NCBI GenBank assembly: GCA_937928005.1 | Contig: CALFVD010000086.1 | Span: 1-57,246, forward strand | Reading direction: 5' to 3' | DNA length: 57,246 nucleotides | Source of the DNA: an uncultured Neomegalonema sp. | Lineage (GTDB): Bacteria > Pseudomonadota > Alphaproteobacteria > Rhodobacterales > Rhodobacteraceae | Part shown: piece after piece, positions 55,799 to 57,246 of the stretch | Layout of the letters: each line of letters begins with the position of its first letter | Numbering within the stretch: the first letter of the stretch is position 1 | Program-made: the position numbers and the translations under genes | The notes under the pieces: generated by a model | Databases searched by the model: none | The model's input: the letters and a program-made list of their open reading frames with translations, nothing else | What the model was told of the DNA's origin: nothing

Positions 55799-56761
55799 AT
55801 GAACTTCCTTCGTCTCATCATCGCCATGCTCGCCTCGTTCGGGCTGTACTATCTGGTCTTCAACACCGCCATTGCACGGCCCATGACGCGCGGCACAATC
55901 TTCGAAATGCTCGACCGAAAACTCGCCCATGCCCAAGCATCGCAGGAGCCGCAGCTTTTCTTCATGGCCGGATCGAACGCGCGTTATTCCCATAGCTGCG
56001 CGGTATTGTCCGCTGAACTCGCGCGCCCTTGCACCAATATGGGGATTGCAGCGGGTGTGGGCATCGATATGCAGCTCAGCGCCCTCGGCGGCGTCGTGCA
56101 ACCGGGCGATACCATCTATATGCCATTGGAATACAACCAGTATTCTGTAGTCGGTAGTGCAGTCATGTTCTCTGCGGAGACCGGGGAATGGTTTCGCCGC
56201 GACAAGGCCGGACTCTACGAAGCGCGCGGGCCGGAGGGTGTGCTCAAAGCTTTCTTCCATTTCGATATTTCCTACGGTGCCCAATCCGTTTTCGAGATGT
56301 TGTTTCAGGCAATAGGCGGCACACGGCGGGTTGGACTTCAGACCATGAATGAAATGGGCGATGAGGTCGGGCACACATTGGAAAAATCCGAGCCATACCG
56401 CGAAGTCTTGGCAAAAAAGGAATGGGCGGCCCCGGTGCGCGGCGAAACACTGATAGCGGATGCCCAACCGGGTGATGCGCAAAGTCGTATCGCGGCATTT
56501 GTCGCTACGATGGCGCAAAACGACGTGACGGTGATCGGTGGCCTGCCGACCACATTCGACGATATGCCGATACCCGATGATCTGATCGAAGGTCTGCGCG
56601 CGCTGTTCACGGAAAACGGTGGGCAGTTCATTGCACTCGATAATCGATCCCAATACCCAAGGGCAGAGTTCCACGACACGCATTATCACTTGAATGAGAC
56701 TGCCGCCGCCGCCCATACGCGGCGCGTTGCGGCGGCCTTGCGCACTATGATTGACGAGTGA
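55799..56761 (+). CDS. Periplasmic SGNH-like partner of the MBOAT acyltransferase
   Basis: A 320-residue protein with an N-terminal signal anchor (RLIIAMLASFGLYYLVFNTA). FMAGSNARYSHSC is a candidate nucleophile block (Ser in GSN) and FHDTHYHLNE a candidate Asp-x-x-His end, as in AlgX/AlgJ and DltD-type acyl transfer partners. It likely takes the acyl group delivered by the MBOAT protein to its final acceptor. No closer family recognised. Confidence 0.75.
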   Translation: MNFLRLIIAMLASFGLYYLVFNTAIARPMTRGTIFEMLDRKLAHAQASQEPQLFFMAGSNARYSHSCAVLSAELARPCTNMGIAAGVGIDMQLSALGGVVQPGDTIYMPLEYNQYSVVGSAVMFSAETGEWFRRDKAGLYEARGPEGVLKAFFHFDISYGAQSVFEMLFQAIGGTRRVGLQTMNEMGDEVGHTLEKSEPYREVLAKKEWAAPVRGETLIADAQPGDAQSRIAAFVATMAQNDVTVIGGLPTTFDDMPIPDDLIEGLRALFTENGGQFIALDNRSQYPRAEFHDTHYHLNETAAAAHTRRVAAALRTMIDE

Positions 56762-56817
56762 AGAAGCAGGCACACCAAACCGCGCCCCGCCTCGCAGCAA
56801 CAGCCCTCCGTCCAAAA

Positions 56818-56937
56818 CTATGCGCTTCCCTCAGGCGGCATTTCGGCCAGCGCCATCAGCGCCAATTCCTGACAATCGGTGCGCAACACCTCGCTTTTGA
56901 AACCAGGGGGACGGAGACGCGCCACATATAGCGATTT
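56818..56937 (-). pseudogene. Short C-terminal gene fragment, identity unknown
   Basis: On the minus strand an open frame between stops reads SLYVARLRPPGFKSEVLRTD and continues with a plausible acidic helical tail to a TAG. The composition looks protein-like but it has no start or RBS, and it ends next to the IS630 remnant, as if the rest of a gene had been lost. Not recognised. Confidence 0.35.
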
Positions 56938-56984
56938 GCTGAGACTCTATGGCGCAATCTGATCGCGTTTCACTTTCGCACCAT

Positions 56985-57140
56985 TATACCAACGGCCCTA
57001 TTCGGTGACTGTTTTGGTCCATTCTCGCTCGACGATTGACTGGATGCGTGGTTTGTCTTTTGCGAAGAAGTTCCATGCATCGCAGCAGGCGTTGAGGATG
57101 TCTTCGCGCCAGACGAGCTATTTGGCGCGCCCAAATCAGA
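56985..57140 (-). mobile_element. IS630-family transposase 3' end remnant
   Basis: The minus strand reads LVWREDILNACCDAWNFFAK then DKPRIQSIVEREWTKTV and a stop at 56998, the usual tail of IS630 transposases (DI...CCDAWN...RI.SI..R.W). A TAG lies just before LVW, so even this tail is broken. The terminal TATACCAA follows. The rest of the element is absent. Confidence 0.75.
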
Positions 57141-57205
57141 ACGACTGCGTGGGTTTCTATCTGCAACCCACGCCGCGTAACCAATAATCAACGGGAGAAA
57201 CTCAC

Positions 57206-57246
57206 ATGAAATCCATCCTTCTTTCGACAGTGGCCGTTGCGATAAC
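57206..57246 (+). CDS. Start of an exported protein, cut by the window edge
   Basis: ATG preceded by CGGGAGAAA at a good distance; the 13 visible codons (MKSILLSTVAVAI) look like a signal peptide. Nothing more can be said. Confidence 0.6.
   Translation, partial: MKSILLSTVAVAI

Noticed and set aside
55352-56815. Long open frame (487 codons) on the minus strand across the MBOAT and SGNH genes
   Set aside because: It runs antisense to two well-supported genes, has His/Arg/Cys-rich shadow composition and no family match. It is an effect of high GC.

Overview
The window is two unrelated pieces of bacterial DNA joined at about position 20,838. Bases 1-20,838 are AT-rich and carry Bacteroidota hallmarks: two proteins with type IX secretion (T9SS) C-terminal sorting domains, a large outer-membrane barrel, a PASTA protein and a single-chain glycine dehydrogenase. 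The gene set resembles Saprospiraceae or a related Bacteroidota lineage. Bases 20,838-57,246 are GC-rich and alphaproteobacterial: a PhyR-NepR-EcfG general stress locus, a secB/Tim44-like/mltA/Smr block, a pqq operon, and an alpha-2-macroglobulin with an N-terminal PAN domain. The order within the class is not certain. The join cuts two reading frames at once (a helicase from the left, the macroglobulin from the right) on a short GGGGCCC tract. An assembly or library chimera is therefore much more likely than a natural transfer.

Left piece: a partial barrel protein, a 1220-residue secreted zinc protease with P and T9SS domains, a strong bidirectional terminator, a MATE exporter, a PASTA protein, a second T9SS protein with a translationally coupled rhodanese, a SPOR protein, dCTP deaminase, a WD40 protein, a phosphopantetheinyl transferase, a lipoprotein, HldD and GcvP (overlapping genes), an ABC exporter, and a helicase cut off at motif III.

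Right piece, 20.8-30.6 kb: the macroglobulin start, then a gene graveyard (an IS200 element with its left end but a stop codon and a lost right end, a frameshifted puuE allantoinase, a LysR scrap and an IS5-type transposase tail). A copper/silver efflux operon follows: a small Met/His-rich exported protein, CusB with four tandem CusF-like domains, CusA, CusF and a cytochrome c'-like protein. No outer-membrane channel is encoded here.

Right piece, 30.6-40.6 kb: on the minus strand, pqqA - attenuator hairpin - pqqC-pqqD-pqqE, then an ABC importer whose three subunits are interrupted by a YcaQ-type DNA glycosylase. pqqB is absent. On the plus strand, diverging from pqqA, are a small exported HExxH protein, glutathione-dependent formaldehyde dehydrogenase, an exported rhodanese and a thiamine-diphosphate enzyme. 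Together they look like a quinoprotein alcohol-oxidation and aldehyde-handling neighbourhood.

Right piece, 40.6-57.2 kb: the general stress locus with a recognisable EcfG promoter, the secB-Tim44-mltA-Smr-kinase block, a heme-binding-like protein, glycerate kinase, DUF3291 and phosphoesterase genes. A surface-polymer group (sulfotransferase, glycosyltransferase, MBOAT acyltransferase, SGNH-like partner) follows; the first third of the MBOAT gene is conspicuously AT-rich. The window ends in an IS630 remnant and the first codons of another exported protein. I saw no tRNA, rRNA or CRISPR array.
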